A DNA stretch of 64,000 bases from Ulva prolifera (taxonomy: Eukaryota; Chlorophyta; Ulvophyceae; Ulvales; Ulvaceae). Of this stretch, positions 47,554 to 63,300 are shown piece after piece. The translations under genes were made by a program, and so were the position numbers. A model generated the notes under the pieces. The model was not told the origin of the DNA, did no database searches, and was given only the letters and a program-made list of their open reading frames with translations. Position 1 is the first letter of the stretch; each line of letters starts with the position of its first letter. Location of the stretch: positions 5,973,810 through 6,037,809 of the forward strand of contig CM041197.1 in the NCBI GenBank assembly GCA_023078555.1, written 5' to 3'.

Positions 47554-50500
47554 ATGAAGAAGTGAGCGCGCCAATGTAAACGTACTCCCATGCATGCCTG
47601 CTTCGAAAGTACACAGTTTTTGAAGATCGTGATCTACACACCAGTTGTTATGCACGCGGGCATAGGCTCAATGTAATTCAGTATATCCGACACACATTAA
47701 CATTATATGTATGTATACAACATGTAGAAATGAGCGCGTCGATGTAAAGGTACTCCCAGGCCTGCCTGCTTCGAAAGTACACAGTTTTCGAAGAACGTGG
47801 TCTATACACTAGTAGGAATGCACGCGGGCACGAGGTCAATGAAAATTTTCCATCTGACACACATTGGCATGATATGTATGTATACAACATGAAGAAATGA
47901 GCGCGGTGTGTAAAGGCCCTCCCATGCATGTCTTCTCCGAAAGTACACAGTTTTTGAAGAATGTGGACTACACAACAGCTAGAATGCAAGCAGGCATGGG
48001 CTCAATGTAAATCAGTATATCTGACACACATAAATATTATATGTATGTATACAACATGTAGAAATGAGCGCGTCGATGTAAAGGTACTCCCAGGCCTGCC
48101 TGCTTCGAAAGTACACAGTTTTCGAAGAACGTGGTCTACACACTAGTAGGAATGCACGCGGGCACGAGGTCAATGAAATTTTTCCATCTGACACACATTG
48201 GCATGATATGTATGTATACAACATGTAGAAGTGAGCGCGCCAATGTAAACGTACTCTCATGCATGCCTGCTTCGAAAGTACACAGTTTTTGAAGATCGTG
48301 ATCTACACACCAGTTGTTATGCACGCGGGCATGGGCTCAATGTAAATCAGTATATCCGACACATATTAACATTATATGTATGTATACAACATGTAGAAAT
48401 GAGTGCGTCGATGTAAAGGTACTCCCAGGCTTGCCTGCTTCGAAAGTACACAGTTTTCGCAGAACATGGTCTACACACTAGTAGGAATGTACGCGGGCAC
48501 GAGGTCAATGAAAAATTTCCATCTGACACCCATTGGCATGATATGTATGTATACAACATGAAGAAGTGAGCGCGCCAATGTAAACGTACTCCCATGCATG
48601 CCTGCTTCGAAAGTACACAGTTTTTGAAGATCGTGATCTACACACCAGTTGTTATGCACGCGGGCATAGGCTCAATGTAAATCAGTATATCCGACACACA
48701 TTAACATTATATGTATGTATACAACATGTAGAAATGAGCGCGTCGATGTAAAGGTACTCCCAGGCCTGCCTGCTTCGAAAGTACACAGTTTTCGAAGAAC
48801 GTGGTCTATACACTAGTAGGAATGCACGCGGGCACGAGGTCAATGAAAATTTTCCATCTGACACACATTGGCATGATATGTATGTATACAACATGAAGAA
48901 ATGAGCGCGGTGTGTAAAGGCCCTCCCATGCATGTCTTCTCCGAAAGTACACAGTTTTTGAAGAACGTGGACTACACAACAGCTAGAATGCAAGAAGGCA
49001 TGGGCTCAATGTAAATCAGTATATCTGACACACATAAATATTATATGTATGTATACAACATGTAGAAATGAGCGCGTCGATGTAAAGGTACTCCCAGGCC
49101 TGCCTGCTTCGAAAGTACACAGTTTTTGAAGATCGTGGTCTACACACTAGTAGGAATGCACGCGGGCACGAGGTCAATGAAAATTATCCATCTGACACAC
49201 ATTGGCATGATATGTATGTATACAACATGAAGAAATGAGCGCGGTGTGTAAAGGCCCTCCCATGCATGTCTTCTCCGAAAGTACACATTTTTTGAAGAAC
49301 GTGGACTACACAACAGCTAGAATGCAAGCGGGCATGGGCTCAATGTAAATCAGTATATCCGACACATATTAACATTATATGTATGTATACAACATGTAGA
49401 AATGAGCGCGTCGATGTAAAGGTACTCCCAGGCTTGCCTGCTTCGAAAGTACACAGTTTTCGCAGAACATGGTCTACACACTAGTAGGAATGCACGCGGG
49501 CACGAGGTCAATGAAACATTTCCATCTGACACCCATTGGCATGATATGTATGTATACAACATGAAGAAATGAGCGCGGCGTGTAAAGGACCTCCCATGCA
49601 TGTCTTCTCCGAAAGTACACAGTTTTTGAAGAACGTGGACTACACAACAGCTAGAATGCAAGAAGGCATGGGCTCAATGTAAATCAGTATATCTGACACA
49701 CATTGGCATGATATGTATGTATACAACATGTAGAAGTGAGCGCGCCAATGTAAACGTACTCCCATGCCTGCCTGCTTCGAAAGTACACAGTTTTCGAAGA
49801 ACGTGGTCTACACACTAGTAGGAATGCACGCGGGCACGAGGTCAATGAAAATTTTCCATCTGACACACATTGGCATGATATGTATGTATACAACATGAAG
49901 AAATGAGCGCGGCGTGTAAAGGCCCTCCCATGCATGTCTGCTCCGAAAGTACACAGTTTTTGAAGAACGTGGACTACACAACAGCTAGAATGCAAGCAGG
50001 CATGGGCTCAATGTAAATCAGTATATCTGACACACATTAACATTATATGTATGTATACAACATTTAGAAATGAGCGCGTCGATGTAAAGGTACTCCCTGG
50101 CCTGCCTGCTTCGAAAGTACACAGTTTTCGCAGAACGTGGTCTACACACTAGTAGGAATGCACGCGGGCACGAGGTCAATGAAAATTATCCATCTGACAC
50201 ACATTGGCATGATATGTATGTATACAACATGAAGAAATGAGCGCGGTGTGTAAAGGCCCTCCCATGCATGTCTTCTTCGAAAGTACACAGTTTTTGAAGA
50301 TCGTGGTCTACACACTAGTAGGAATGCACGCGGGCACGAGGAAAATGAAAATTTTCCATCTGACACACATTGGCATGATATGTATGTATACAACATGAAG
50401 AAATGAGCGCGGCGTGTAAAGGACCTCCCATGCATGTCTTCTCCGAAAGTACACAGTTTTTGAAGAACGTGGACTACACAACAGCTAGAATGCAAGAAGG

Positions 50501-53469
50501 CATGGGCTCAATGTAAATCAGTATATCTGACACACATTGGCATGATATGTATGTATACAACATGTAGAAGTGAGCGCGCCAATGTAAACGTACTCCCATG
50601 CCTGCCAGCTTCGAAAGTACACAGTTTTTGAAGATCGTGGTCTACACACTAGTAGGAATGCACGCGGGCACGAGGTCAATGAAAATTATCCATCTGACAC
50701 ACATTGGCATGATATGTATGTATACAACATGAAGAAATGAGCGCGGTGTGTAAAGGCCCTCCCATGCATGTCTTCTCCGAAAGTACACATTTTTTGAAGA
50801 ACGTGGACTACACAACAGCTAGAATGCAAGCGGGCATGGGCTCAATGTAAATCAGTATATCCGACACATATTAACATTATATGTATGTATACAACATGTA
50901 GAAATGAGCGCGTCGATGTAAAGGTACTCCCAGGCCTGCCTGCTTCGAAAGTACACAGTTTTCGAAGAACGTGGTCTACACACTAGTAGGAATGCACGCG
51001 GGCACGAGGTCAATGAAAATTTTCCATCTGACACACATTGGCATGATATGTATGTATACAACATGAAGAAATGAGCGCGGCGTGTAAAGGCCCTCCCATG
51101 CATGTCTGCTCCGAAAGTACACAGTTTTTGAAGAACGTGGACTACACAACAGCTAGAATGCAAGCAGGCATGGGCTCAATGTAAATCAGTATATCTGACA
51201 CACATTAACATTATATGTATGTATACAACATTTAGAAATGAGCGCGTCGATGTAAAGGTACTCCCTGGCCTGCCTGCTTCGAAAGTACACAGTTTTTGAA
51301 GATCGTGGTCTACACACTAGTAGGAATGCACGCGGGCACGAGGAAAATGAAAATTTTCCATCTGACACACATTGGCATGATATGTATGTATACAACATGA
51401 AGAAATGAGCGCGGCGTGTAAAGGACCTCCCATGCATGTCTGCTCCGAAAGTACACAGTTTTTGAAGAACGTGGACTACACAACAGCTAGAATGCAAGAA
51501 GGCATGGGCTCAATGTAAATCAGTATATCTGACACACATTAACATTATATGTATGTATACAACATGAAGAAATGAGCGCGGTGTGTAAAGGCCCTCCCAT
51601 GCATGTCTTCTTCGAAAGTACACAGTTTTTGAAGATCGTGGTCTACACACTAGTAGGAATGCACGCGGGCACGAGGAAAATGAAAATTTTCCATCTGACA
51701 CACATTGGCATGATATGTATGTATACAACATGAAGAAATGAGCGCGGCGTGTAAAGGACCTCCCATGCATGTCTTCTCCGAAAGTACACAGTTTTTGAAG
51801 AACGTGGACTACACAACAGCTAGAATGCAAGAAGGCATGGGCTCAATGTAAATCAGTATACCTGACACACATTGGCATGATATGTATGTATACAACATGT
51901 AGAAGTGAGCGCGCCAATGTAAACGTACTCCCATGCCTGCCAGCTTCGAAAGTACACAGTTTTTGAAGATCGTGGTCTACACACTAGTAGGAATGCACGC
52001 GGGCACGAGGTCAATGAAAATTATCCATCTGACACACATTGGCATGATATGTATGTATACAACATGAAGAAATGAGCGCGGTGTGTAAAGGCCCTCCCAT
52101 GCATGTCTTCTCCGAAAGTACACATTTTTTGAAGAACGTGGACTACACAACAGCTAGAATGCAAGCGGGCATGGGCTCAATGTAAATCAGTATATCCGAC
52201 ACATATTAACATTATATGTGTGTATACAACATGTAGAAATGAGCGCGTCGATGTAAAGGTACTCCCAGGCCTGCCTGCTTCGAAAGTACACAGTTTTCGA
52301 AGAACGTGGTCTACACACTAGAAGGAATGCACGCGGGCACGAGGAAAATGAAAAATTTCCATCTGACACCCATTGGCATGATATGTATGTATACAACATG
52401 AAGAAGTGAGCGCGCCAATGTAAACGTACTCCCATGCATGCCTGCTTCGAAAGTACACAGTTTTTGAAGATCGTGATCTACACACCAGTTGTTATGCACG
52501 CGGGCATAGGCTCAATGTAAATCAGTATATCCGACACACATTAACATTATATGTATGTATACAACATGTAGAAATGAGCGCGTCGATGTAAAGGTACTCC
52601 CAGGCCTGCCTGCTTCGAAAGTACACAGTTTTCGAAGAACGTGGTCTACACACTAGTAGGAATGCACGCGGGCACGAGGAAAATGAAAATTTTCCATCTG
52701 ACACACATTGGCATGATATGTATGTATACAACATGAAGAAATGAGCGCGGCGTGTAAAGGACCTCCCATGCATGTCTTCTCCGAAAGTACACAGTTTTTG
52801 AAGAACGTCGACTACACAACAGCTAGAATGCAAGAAGGCATGGGCTCAATGTAAATCAGTATATCTGACACACATTGGCATGATATGTATGTATACAACA
52901 TGTAGAAGTGAGCGCGCCAATGTAAACGTACTCCCATGCCTGCCAGCTTCGAAAGTACACAGTTTTTGAAGATCGTGGTCTACACACTAGTAGGAATGCA
53001 CGCGGGCAAGAGGTCAATGAAAATTATCCATCTGACACACATTGGCATGATATGTATGTATACAACATGAAGAAATGAGCGCGGTGTGTAAAGGCCCTCC
53101 CATGCATGTCTTCTCCGAAAGTACACATTTTTTAAAGAACGTGGACTACACAACAGCTAGAATGCAAGCAGGCATGGGCTCAATGTAAATCAGTATATCT
53201 GACACACATTAACATTATATGTATGTATACAACATTTAGAAATGAGCGCGTCGATGTAAAGGTACTCCCAGGCCTGCCTGCTTCGAAAGTACACAGTTTT
53301 CGCAGAACGTGGTCTACACACTAGTAGGAATGCACGCGGGCACAAGGTCAATGAAAATTATCCATCTGACACACATTGGCATGATATGTATGTATACAAC
53401 ATGAAGAAATGAGCGCGGTGTGTAAAGGCCCTCCCATGCATGTCTTCTCCGAAAGTACACGGTTTTTGT

Positions 53470-56400
53470 AGAACGTGGACTACACACAGCTAGAATGGAA
53501 GCAGGCATGGGCTCAATGTAAATCAGTATATCTGACACACAACAACATTATATGTATGTATACAACATGTAGAAATGAGCGCGTCGATGTAAAGGTACTC
53601 CCAGGCCTGCCTGCTTCGAAAGTACACAGTTTTCGCAGAACGTGGTCTACACACTAGTAGGAATGCACGCGGGCACGAGGTCAATGAAAATTTTCCATCT
53701 GACACACATTGGCATGATATGTATGTATACAACATGAAGAAATGAGCGCGGTGTATAAAGGCCCTCCCATGCATGTCTTCTTCGAAAGTACACAGTTTTT
53801 GAAGATCGTGGTCTACACACTAGTAGGAATGCACGCGGGCACGAGGTCAATGAAAATTATCCATCTGACACACATTGGCATGATATGTATGTATACAACA
53901 TGAAGAAATGAGCGCGGCGTGTAAAGGCCCTCCCATGCATGTCTTCTCCGAAAGTACACAGTTTTTGAAGATCGTGGTCTACACACTAGTAGGAATGCAC
54001 GCGGGCACGAGGTCAATGAAAATTTTCCATCTGACACACATTGGCATGATATGTATGTATACAACATGAAGAGATGAGCGCGGCGTGTAAAGGCCCTCCC
54101 ATGCATGTCTGCTCCGAAAGTACACAGTTTTTGAAGAACGTGGACTACACAACAGCTAGAATGCAAGCAGGCATGGGCTCAATTTAAATCAGTATATCTG
54201 ACACACATTAACATTATATGTATGTATACAACATTTAGAAATGAGCGCGTCGATGTAAAGGTACTCCCAGGCCTGCCTGCTTCGAAAGTACACAGATTTC
54301 GCAGAACGTGGTCTACACACTAGTAGGAATGCACGCGGGCACGAGGTCAATGAAAATTTTCCATCTGACACACATTGGCATGATATGTATGTATACAACA
54401 TGAAGAAATGAGCGCGGTGTGTAAAGGCCCTCCCATGCATGTCTTCTCCGAAAGTACACAGTTTTTGAAGAACGTGGACTACACAACAGCTAGACTGCAA
54501 GCAGGCATGGGCTCAATGTAAATCAGTATATCTGACACACATTAACAGGATATTTATGTATACAACATGTAGAAATGAGCGCGTCGATGTAAAGGTACTC
54601 CCAGGCCTGCCTGCTTCGAAAGTACACAGTTTTCGCAGAACGTGGTCTACACACTAGTAGGAATGCACGCGGGCACGAGGTCAATGAAAATTTTCCATCT
54701 GACACACATTGGCATGATATGTATGTATACAACATGAAGAAATGAGCGCGGTGTGTAAAGGCCCTCCCATGCATGTCTTCTTCGAAAGTACACAGTTTTC
54801 GAAGAACGTGGTCTACACATTAGTAGGAATGCACGCGGGCACGAGGTCAATGAAAATTTTCCATCTGACACACATTGGCATGATATGTATGTATACAACA
54901 TGTAGAAGTGAGCGCGCCAATGTAAACGTACTCCCATGCATGCCTGCTTCGAAAGTACACAGTTTTTGAAGATCGTGATCTACACACCAGTTGTTATGCA
55001 CGCGGGCATGGGCTCAATGTAAATCAGTATATCCGACACACATTAACATTATATGTATGTATACAACATGAAGAAATGAGTGCGCCAATGTAAACGTACT
55101 CCCATGCCTGCCAGCTTCGAAAGTACACAGTTTTTGAAGATCGTGGTCTACACACTAGTAGGAATGCACGCGGGCACGAGGTCAATGAAAATTTTCCATC
55201 TGACACACATTGGCATGATATGTATGTATACAACATGAAGAAATGAGCGCGGCGTGTAAAGGACCTCCCATGCATGTCTTCTCCGAAAGTACACAGTTTT
55301 TGAAGAACGTGGACTACACAACAGCTAGAATGCAAGCAGGCATGGGCTCAATGTAAATCAGTATATCTGACACACATTAACATTATATGTATGTATACAA
55401 CATGTAGAAATGAACGCGTCGATGTAAAGGTACTCCCAGGCCTGCCTGCTTCGAAAGTACACAGTTTTCGAAGAACGTGGTCTATACACTAGTAGGAATG
55501 CACGCGGGCACGAGGTCAATGAAAATTTTCCATCTGACACACATTGGCATGATATGTATGTATACAACATGAAGAAATGAGCGCGGTGTGTAAAGGCCCT
55601 CCCATGCATGTCTTCTCCGAAAGTACACAGTTTTTGAAGAATGTGGACTACACAACAGCTAGAATGCAAGCAGGCATGGGCTCAATGTAAATCAGTATAT
55701 CTGACACACATAAATAATATATGTATGTATACAACATGTAGAAATGAGCGCGTCGATGTAAAGGTACTCCCAGGCCTGCCTGCTTCGAAAGTACACAGTT
55801 TTCGAAGAACGTGGTCTACACACTAGTAGGAATGCACGCGGGCACGAGGTCAATGAAACTTTTCCATCTGACACACATTGGCATGATATGTATGTATACA
55901 ACATGTAGAAATGAGCGCGGTGTGTAAAGGCCCTCCCATGCATGTCTTCTCCGAAAGTACACAGTTTTTGAAGAATGTGGACTACACAACAGCTAGAATG
56001 CAAGCAGGCATGGGCTCAATGTAAATCAGTATATCTGACACACATAAATATTATATGTATGTATACAACATGAAGAAATGAGCGCGGCGTGTAAAGGACC
56101 TCCCATGCATGTCTTCTCCGAAAGTACACAGTTTTTGAAGAACGTGGACTACACACAGCTAGAATGGAAGCAGGCATGGGCTCAATGTAAATCAGTATAT
56201 CTGACACACAACAACATTATATGTATGTATACAACATGTAGAAATGAGTGCGTCGATGTAAAGGTACTCCCATGCCTGCCTGCTTCGAAAGTACACAGTT
56301 TTCGCAGAACGTGGTCTACACACTAGTAGGAATGCACGCGGGCACGAGGTCAATGAAAATTTTCCATCTGACACACATTGGCATGATATGTATGTATACA

Positions 56401-59400
56401 ACATGAAGAAATGAGCGCGGTGTGTAAAGGCCCTCCCATGCATGTCTTCTTCGAAAGTACACAGTTTTTGAAGATCGTGGTCTACACACTAGTAGGAATG
56501 CACGCGGGCACGAGGTCAATGAAAATTATCCATCTGACACACATTGGCATGATATGTATGTATACAACATGAAGAAATGAGCGCGGCGTGTAAAGGCCCT
56601 CCCATGCATGTCTTCTCCGAAAGTACACGGTTTTTGAAGATCGTGGTCTACACACTAGTAGGAATGCACGCGGGCACGAGGTCAATGAAAATTTTCCATC
56701 TGACACACATTGGCATGATATGTATGTATACAACATGAAGAGATGAGCGCGGCGTGTAAAGGCCCTCCCATGCATGTCTGCTCCGAAAGTACACAGTTTT
56801 TGAAGAACGTGGACTACACAACAGCTAGAATGCAAGCAGGCATGGGCTCAATGTAAATCAGTATATCTGACACACATTAACATTATATGTATGTATACAA
56901 CATTTAGAAATGAGCGCGTCGATGTAAAGGTACTCCCAGGCCTGCCTGCTTCGAAAGTACACAGATTTCGCAGAACGTGGTCTACACACTAGTAGGAATG
57001 CACGCGGGCACGAGGTCAATGAAAATTTTCCATCTGACACACATTGGCATGATATGTATGTATACAACATGAAGAAATGAGCGCGGTGTGTAAAGGCCCT
57101 CCCATGCATGTCTTCTCCGAAAGTACACAGTTTTTGAAGAACGTGGACTACACAACAGCTAGACTGCAAGCAGGCATGGGCTCAATGTAAATCAGTATAT
57201 CTGACACACATTAACAGGATATTTATGTATACAACATGTAGAAATGAGCGCGTCGATGTAAAGGTACTCCCAGGCCTGCCTGCTTCGAAAGTACACAGTT
57301 TTCGCAGAACGTGGTCTACACACTAGTAGGAATGCACGCGGGCACGAGGTCAATGAAAATTTTCCATCTGACACACATTGGCATGATATGTATGTATACA
57401 ACATGAAGAAATGAGCGCGGTGTGTAAAGGCCCTCCCATGCATGTCTTCTTCGAAAGTACACAGTTTTCGAAGAACGTGGTCTACACATTAGTAGGAATG
57501 CACGCGGGCACGAGGTCAATGAAAATTTTCCATCTGACACACATTGGCATGATATGTATGTATACAACATGAAGAAATGAGCGCGGCGTGTAAAGGACCT
57601 CCCATGCATGTCTTCTCCGAAAGTACACAGTTTTTGAAGAACGTGGACTACACAACAGCTAGAATGCAAGCAGGCATGGGCTCAATGTAAATCAGTATAT
57701 CTGACACACATTGACATTATATGTATGTATACAACATGTAGAAATGAGCGCGTCGATGTAAAGGTACTCCCAGGCCTGCCTGCTTCGAAAGTACACAGTT
57801 TTCGAAGAACGTGGTCTATACACTAGTAGGAATGCACGCGGGCACGAGGTCAATGAAAATTTTCCATCTGACACACATTGGCATGATATGTATGTATACA
57901 ACATGAAGAAATGAGCGCGGTGTGTAAAGGCCCTCCCATGCATGTCTTCTCCGAAAGTACACAGTTTTTGAAGAATGTGGACTACACAACAGCTAGAATG
58001 CAAGCAGGCATGGGCTCAATGTAAATCAGTATATCTGACACACATAAATATTATATGTATGTATACAACATGTAGAAATGAGCGCGTCGATGTAAAGGTA
58101 CTCCCAGGCCTGCCTGCTTCGAAAGTACACAGTTTTCGAAGAACGTGGTCTACACACTAGTAGGAATGCACGCAGGCACGAGGTCAATGAAACTTTTCCA
58201 TCTGACACACATTGGCATGATATGTATGTATACAACATGTAGAAATGAGCGCGGTGTGTAAAGGCCCTCCCATGCATGTCTTCTCCGAAAGTACACAGTT
58301 TTTGAAGAATGTGGACTACACAACAGCTAGAATGCAAGCAGGCATGGGCTCAATGTAAATCAGTATATCTGACACACATAAATATTATATGTATGTATAC
58401 AACATGAAGAAATGAGCGCGGCGTGTAAAGGACCTCCCATGCATGTCTTCTCCGAAAGTACACAGTTTTTGAAGAACGTGGACTACACACAGCTAGAATG
58501 GAAGCAGGCATGGGCTCAATGTAAATCAGTATATCTGACACACAACAACATTATATGTATGTATACAACATGTAGAAATGAGCGCGTCGATGTAAAGGTA
58601 CTCCCAGGCCTGCCTGCTTCGAAAGTACACAGTTTTCGCAGAACGTGGTCTACACACTAGTAGGAATGCACGCGGGCACGAGGTCAATGAAAATTTTCCA
58701 TCTGACACACATTGGCATGATATGTATGTATACAACATGAAGAAATGAGCGCGGTGTGTAAAGGCCCTCCCATGCATGTCTTCTTCGAAAGTACACAGTT
58801 TTTGAAGATCGTGGTCTACACACTAGTAGGAATGCACGCGGGCACGAGGTCAATGAAAATTATCCATCTGACACACATTGGCATGATATGTATTTATACA
58901 ACATGAAGAAATGAGCGCGGCGTGTAAAGGCCCTCCCATGCATGTCTTCTCCGAAAGTACACAGTTTTTGAAGATCGTGGTCTACACACTAGTAGGAATG
59001 CACGCGGGCACGAGGTCAATGAAAATTTTCCATCTGACACACATTGGCATGATATGTATGTATACAACATGAAGAGATGAGCGCGGCGTGTAAAGGCCCT
59101 CCCATGCATGTCTGCTCCGAAAGTACACAGTTTTTGAAGAACGTGGACTACACAACAGCTAGAATGCAAGCAGGCATGGGCTCAATGTAAATCAGTATAT
59201 CTGACACACATTAACATTATATGTATGTATACAACATTTAGAAATGAGCGCGTCGATGTAAAGGTACTCCCAGGCCTGCCTGCTTCGAAAGTACACAGAT
59301 TTCGCAGAACGTGGTCTACACACTAGTAGGAATGCACGCGGGCACGGGGTCAATGAAAATTTTCCATCTGACACACATTGGCATGATATGTATGTATACA

Positions 59401-60338
59401 ACATGAAGAAATGAGCGCGGTGTGTAAAGGCCCTCCCATGCATGTCTTCTCCGAAAGTACACAGTTTTTGAAGAACGTGGACTACACAACAGCTAGACTG
59501 CAAGCAGGCATGGGCTCAATGTAAATCAGTATATCTGACACACATTAACAGGATATTTATGTATACAACATGTAGAAATGAGCGCGTCGATGTAAAGGTA
59601 CTCCCAGGCCTGCCTGCTTCGAAAGTACACAGTTTTCGCAGAACGTGGTCTACACACTAGTAGGAATGCACGCGGGCACGAGGTCAATGAAAATTTTCCA
59701 TCTGACACACATTGGCATGATATGTATGTATACAACATGAAGAAATGAGCGCGGTGTGTAAAGGCCCTCCCATGCATGTCTTCTTCGAAAGTACACAGTT
59801 TTCGAAGAACGTGGTCTACACATTAGTAGGAATGCACGCGGGCACGAGGTCAATGAAAATTTTCCATCTGACACACATTGGCATGATATGTATGTATACA
59901 ACATGTAGAAGTGAGCGCGCCAATGTAAACGTACTCCCATGCATGCCTGCTTCGAAAGTACACAGTTTTTGAAGATCGTGATCTACACACCAGTTGTTAT
60001 GCACGCGGGCATGGGCTCAATGTAAATCAGTATATCCGACACACATTAACATTATATGTATGTATACAACATGAAGAAATGAGTGCGCCAATGTAAACGT
60101 ACTCCCATGCCTGCCAGCTTCGAAAGTACACAGTTTTTGAAGATCGTGGTCTACACACTAGTAGGAATGCACGCGGGCACGAGGTCAATGAAAATTTTCC
60201 ATCTGACACACATTGGCATGATATGTATGTATACAACATGAAGAAATGAGCGCGGCGTGTAAAGGACCTCCCATGCATGTCTTCTCCGAAAGTACACAGT
60301 TTTTGAAGAACGTGGACTACACAACAGCTAGAATGCAA
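53470..60338. repeat. Tandem triplication of a 2.3-2.7 kb higher-order unit in satellite 2
   Basis: Three near-identical segments start near 53470, 56139 and 58473 (intervals of 2,669 and 2,334 bp, that is 16 and 14 monomers less a few bases). They share rare variants: CTACACACAGCTAGAATGGAAG (one base shorter than the usual CACAACAGC form), ACACACAACAACATTATATG, ACAGATTTCGCAGAACG, AACAGGATATTTATG and CTAGACTGCAAG. Copies one and three stay alike beyond the point where copy two diverges (54890 and 59893), so copy two has a different right end. Confidence 0.8.
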
Positions 60339-63300
60339 GCAGGCATGGGCTCAATGTAAATCAGTATATCTGACACACATTAACATTATATGTATGTATA
60401 CAACATGTAGAAATGAGCGCGTCGATGTAAAGGTACTCCCAGGCCTGCCTGCTTCGAAAGTACACAGTTTTCGCAGAACGTGGTCTACACACTAGTAGGA
60501 ATGCACGCGGGCACGAGGTCAATGAAAATTTTCCATCTGACACACATTGGCATGATATGTATGTATACAACATGAAGAAATGAGCGCGGTGTGTAAAGGC
60601 CCTCCCATGCATGTCTTCTTCGAAAGTACACAGTTTTCGAAGAACGTGGTCTACACATTAGTAGGAATGCACGCGGGCACGAGGTCAATGAAAATTTTCC
60701 ATCTGACACACATTGGCATGATATGTATGTATACAACATGTAGAAGTGAGCGCGCCAATGTAAACGTACTCCCATGCATGCCTGCTTCGAAAGTACACAG
60801 TTTTTGAAGATCGTGATCTACACACCAGTTGTTATGCACGCGGGCATGGGCTCAATGTAAATCAGTATATCCGACACACATTAACATTATATGTATGTAT
60901 ACAACATGAAGAAATGAGTGCGCCAATGTAAACGTACTCCCATGCCTGCCAGCTTCGAAAGTACACAGTTTTTGAAGATCGTGGTCTACACACTAGTAGG
61001 AATGCACGCGGGCACGAGGTCAATGAAAATTTTCCATCTGACACACATTGGCATGATATGTATGTATACAACATGAAGAAATGAGCGCGGCGTGTAAAGG
61101 ACCTCCCATGCATGTCTTCTCCGAAAGTACACAGTTTTTGAAGAACGTGGACTACACAACAGCTAGAATGCAAGCAGGCATGGGCTCAATGTAAATCAGT
61201 ATATCTGACACACATTAACATTATATGTATGTATACAACATGTAGAAATGAGCGCGTCGATGTAAAGGTACTCCCAGGCCTGCCTGCTTCGAAAGTACAC
61301 AGTTTTCGCAGAACGTGGTCTACACACTAGTAGGAATGCACGCGGGCACGAGGTCAATGAAAATTTTCCATCTGACACACATTGGCATGATATGTATGTA
61401 TACAACATGAAGAAATGAGCGCGGTGTGTAAAGGCCGTCCCATGCATGTCTTCTCCGAAAGTACACAGTTTTTGAAGAATGTGGACTACACAACAGCTAG
61501 AATGCAAGCAGGCATGGGCTCAATGTGAATCAGTATATCTGACACACATAAATATTATATGTATGTATACAACATGTAGAAATGAGCGCGTCGATGTAAA
61601 GGTACTCCCAGGCCTGCCTGCTTCGAAAGTACACAGTTTTCGAAGAACGTGGTCTACACACTAGTAGGAATGCACGCGGGCACGAGGTCAATGAAAATTT
61701 TCCATCTGACACACATTGGCATGATATGTATGTATACAACATGAAGAAATGAGCGCGGTGTGTAAAGGCCCTCCCATGCATGTCTTCTTCGAAAGTACAC
61801 AGTTTTCGAAGAACGTGGTCTACACATTAGTAGGAATGCACGCGGGCACGAGGTCAATGAAAATTTTCCATCTGACACACATTGGCATGATATGTATGTA
61901 TACAACATGTAGAAGTGAGCGCGCCAATGTAAACGTACTCCCATGCATGCCTGCTTCGAAAGTACACAGTTTTTGAAGATCGTGATCTACACACCAGTTG
62001 TTATGCACGCGGGCATGGGCTCAATGTAAATCAGTATATCCGACACACATTAACATTATATGTATGTATACAACATGAAGAAATGAGTGCGCCAATGTAA
62101 ACGTACTCCCATGCCTGCCAGCTTCGAAAGTACACAGTTTTTGAAGATCGTGGTCTACACACTAGTAGGAATGCACGCGGGCACGAGGTCAATGAAAATT
62201 TTCCATCTGACACACATTGGCATGATATGTATGTATACAACATGAAGAAATGAGCGCGGCGTGTAAAGGACCTCCCATGCATGTCTTCTCCGAAAGTACA
62301 CAGTTTTTGAAGAACGTGGACTACACAACAGCTAGAATGCAAGCAGGCATGGGCTCAATGTAAATCAGTATATCTGACACACATTAACATTATATGTATG
62401 TATACAACATGTAGAAATGAGCGCGTCGATGTAAAGGTACTCCCAGGCCTGCCTGCTTCGAAAGTACACAGTTTTCGCAGAACGTGGTCTACACACTAGT
62501 AGGAATGCACGCGGGCACGAGGTCAATGAAAATTTTCCATCTGACACACATTGGCATGATATGTATGTATACAACATGAAGAAATGAGCGCGGTGTGTAA
62601 AGGCCGTCCCATGCATGTCTTCTCCGAAAGTACACAGTTTTTGAAGAATGTGGACTACACAACAGCTAGAATGCAAGCAGGCATGGGCTCAATGTAAATC
62701 AGTATATCTGACACACATAAATATTATATGTATGTATACAACATGTAGAAATGAGCGCGTCGATGTAAAGGTACTCCCAGGCCTGCCTGCTTCGAAAGTA
62801 CACAGTTTTCGAAGAACGTGGTCTACACACTAGTAGGAATGCACGCGGGCACGAGGTCAATGAAAATTTTCCATCTGACACACATTGGCATGATATGTAT
62901 GTATACAACATGTAGAAGTGAGCGCGCCAATGTTAACGTACTCCCATGCATGCCTGCTTCGAAAGTACACAGTTTTTGAAGATCATGATCTACACACCAG
63001 TTGTTATGCACGCGGGCATGGGCTCAATGTAAATCAGTATATCTGACACACATAAATATTATATGTATGTATACAACATGTAGAAATGAGCGCGTCGATG
63101 TAAAGGTACTCGCAGGCCTGCCTGCTTCGAAAGTACACAGTTTTTGCAGAACGTGGTCTACACACTAGTAGGAATGCACGCGGGCACGAGGTCAATGAAA
63201 ATTTTCCATCTGACACACATTGGCATGATATGTATGTATACAACATGAAGAAATGAGCGCGGCGTGTAAAGGACCTCCCATGCATGTCTTCTCCGAAAGT

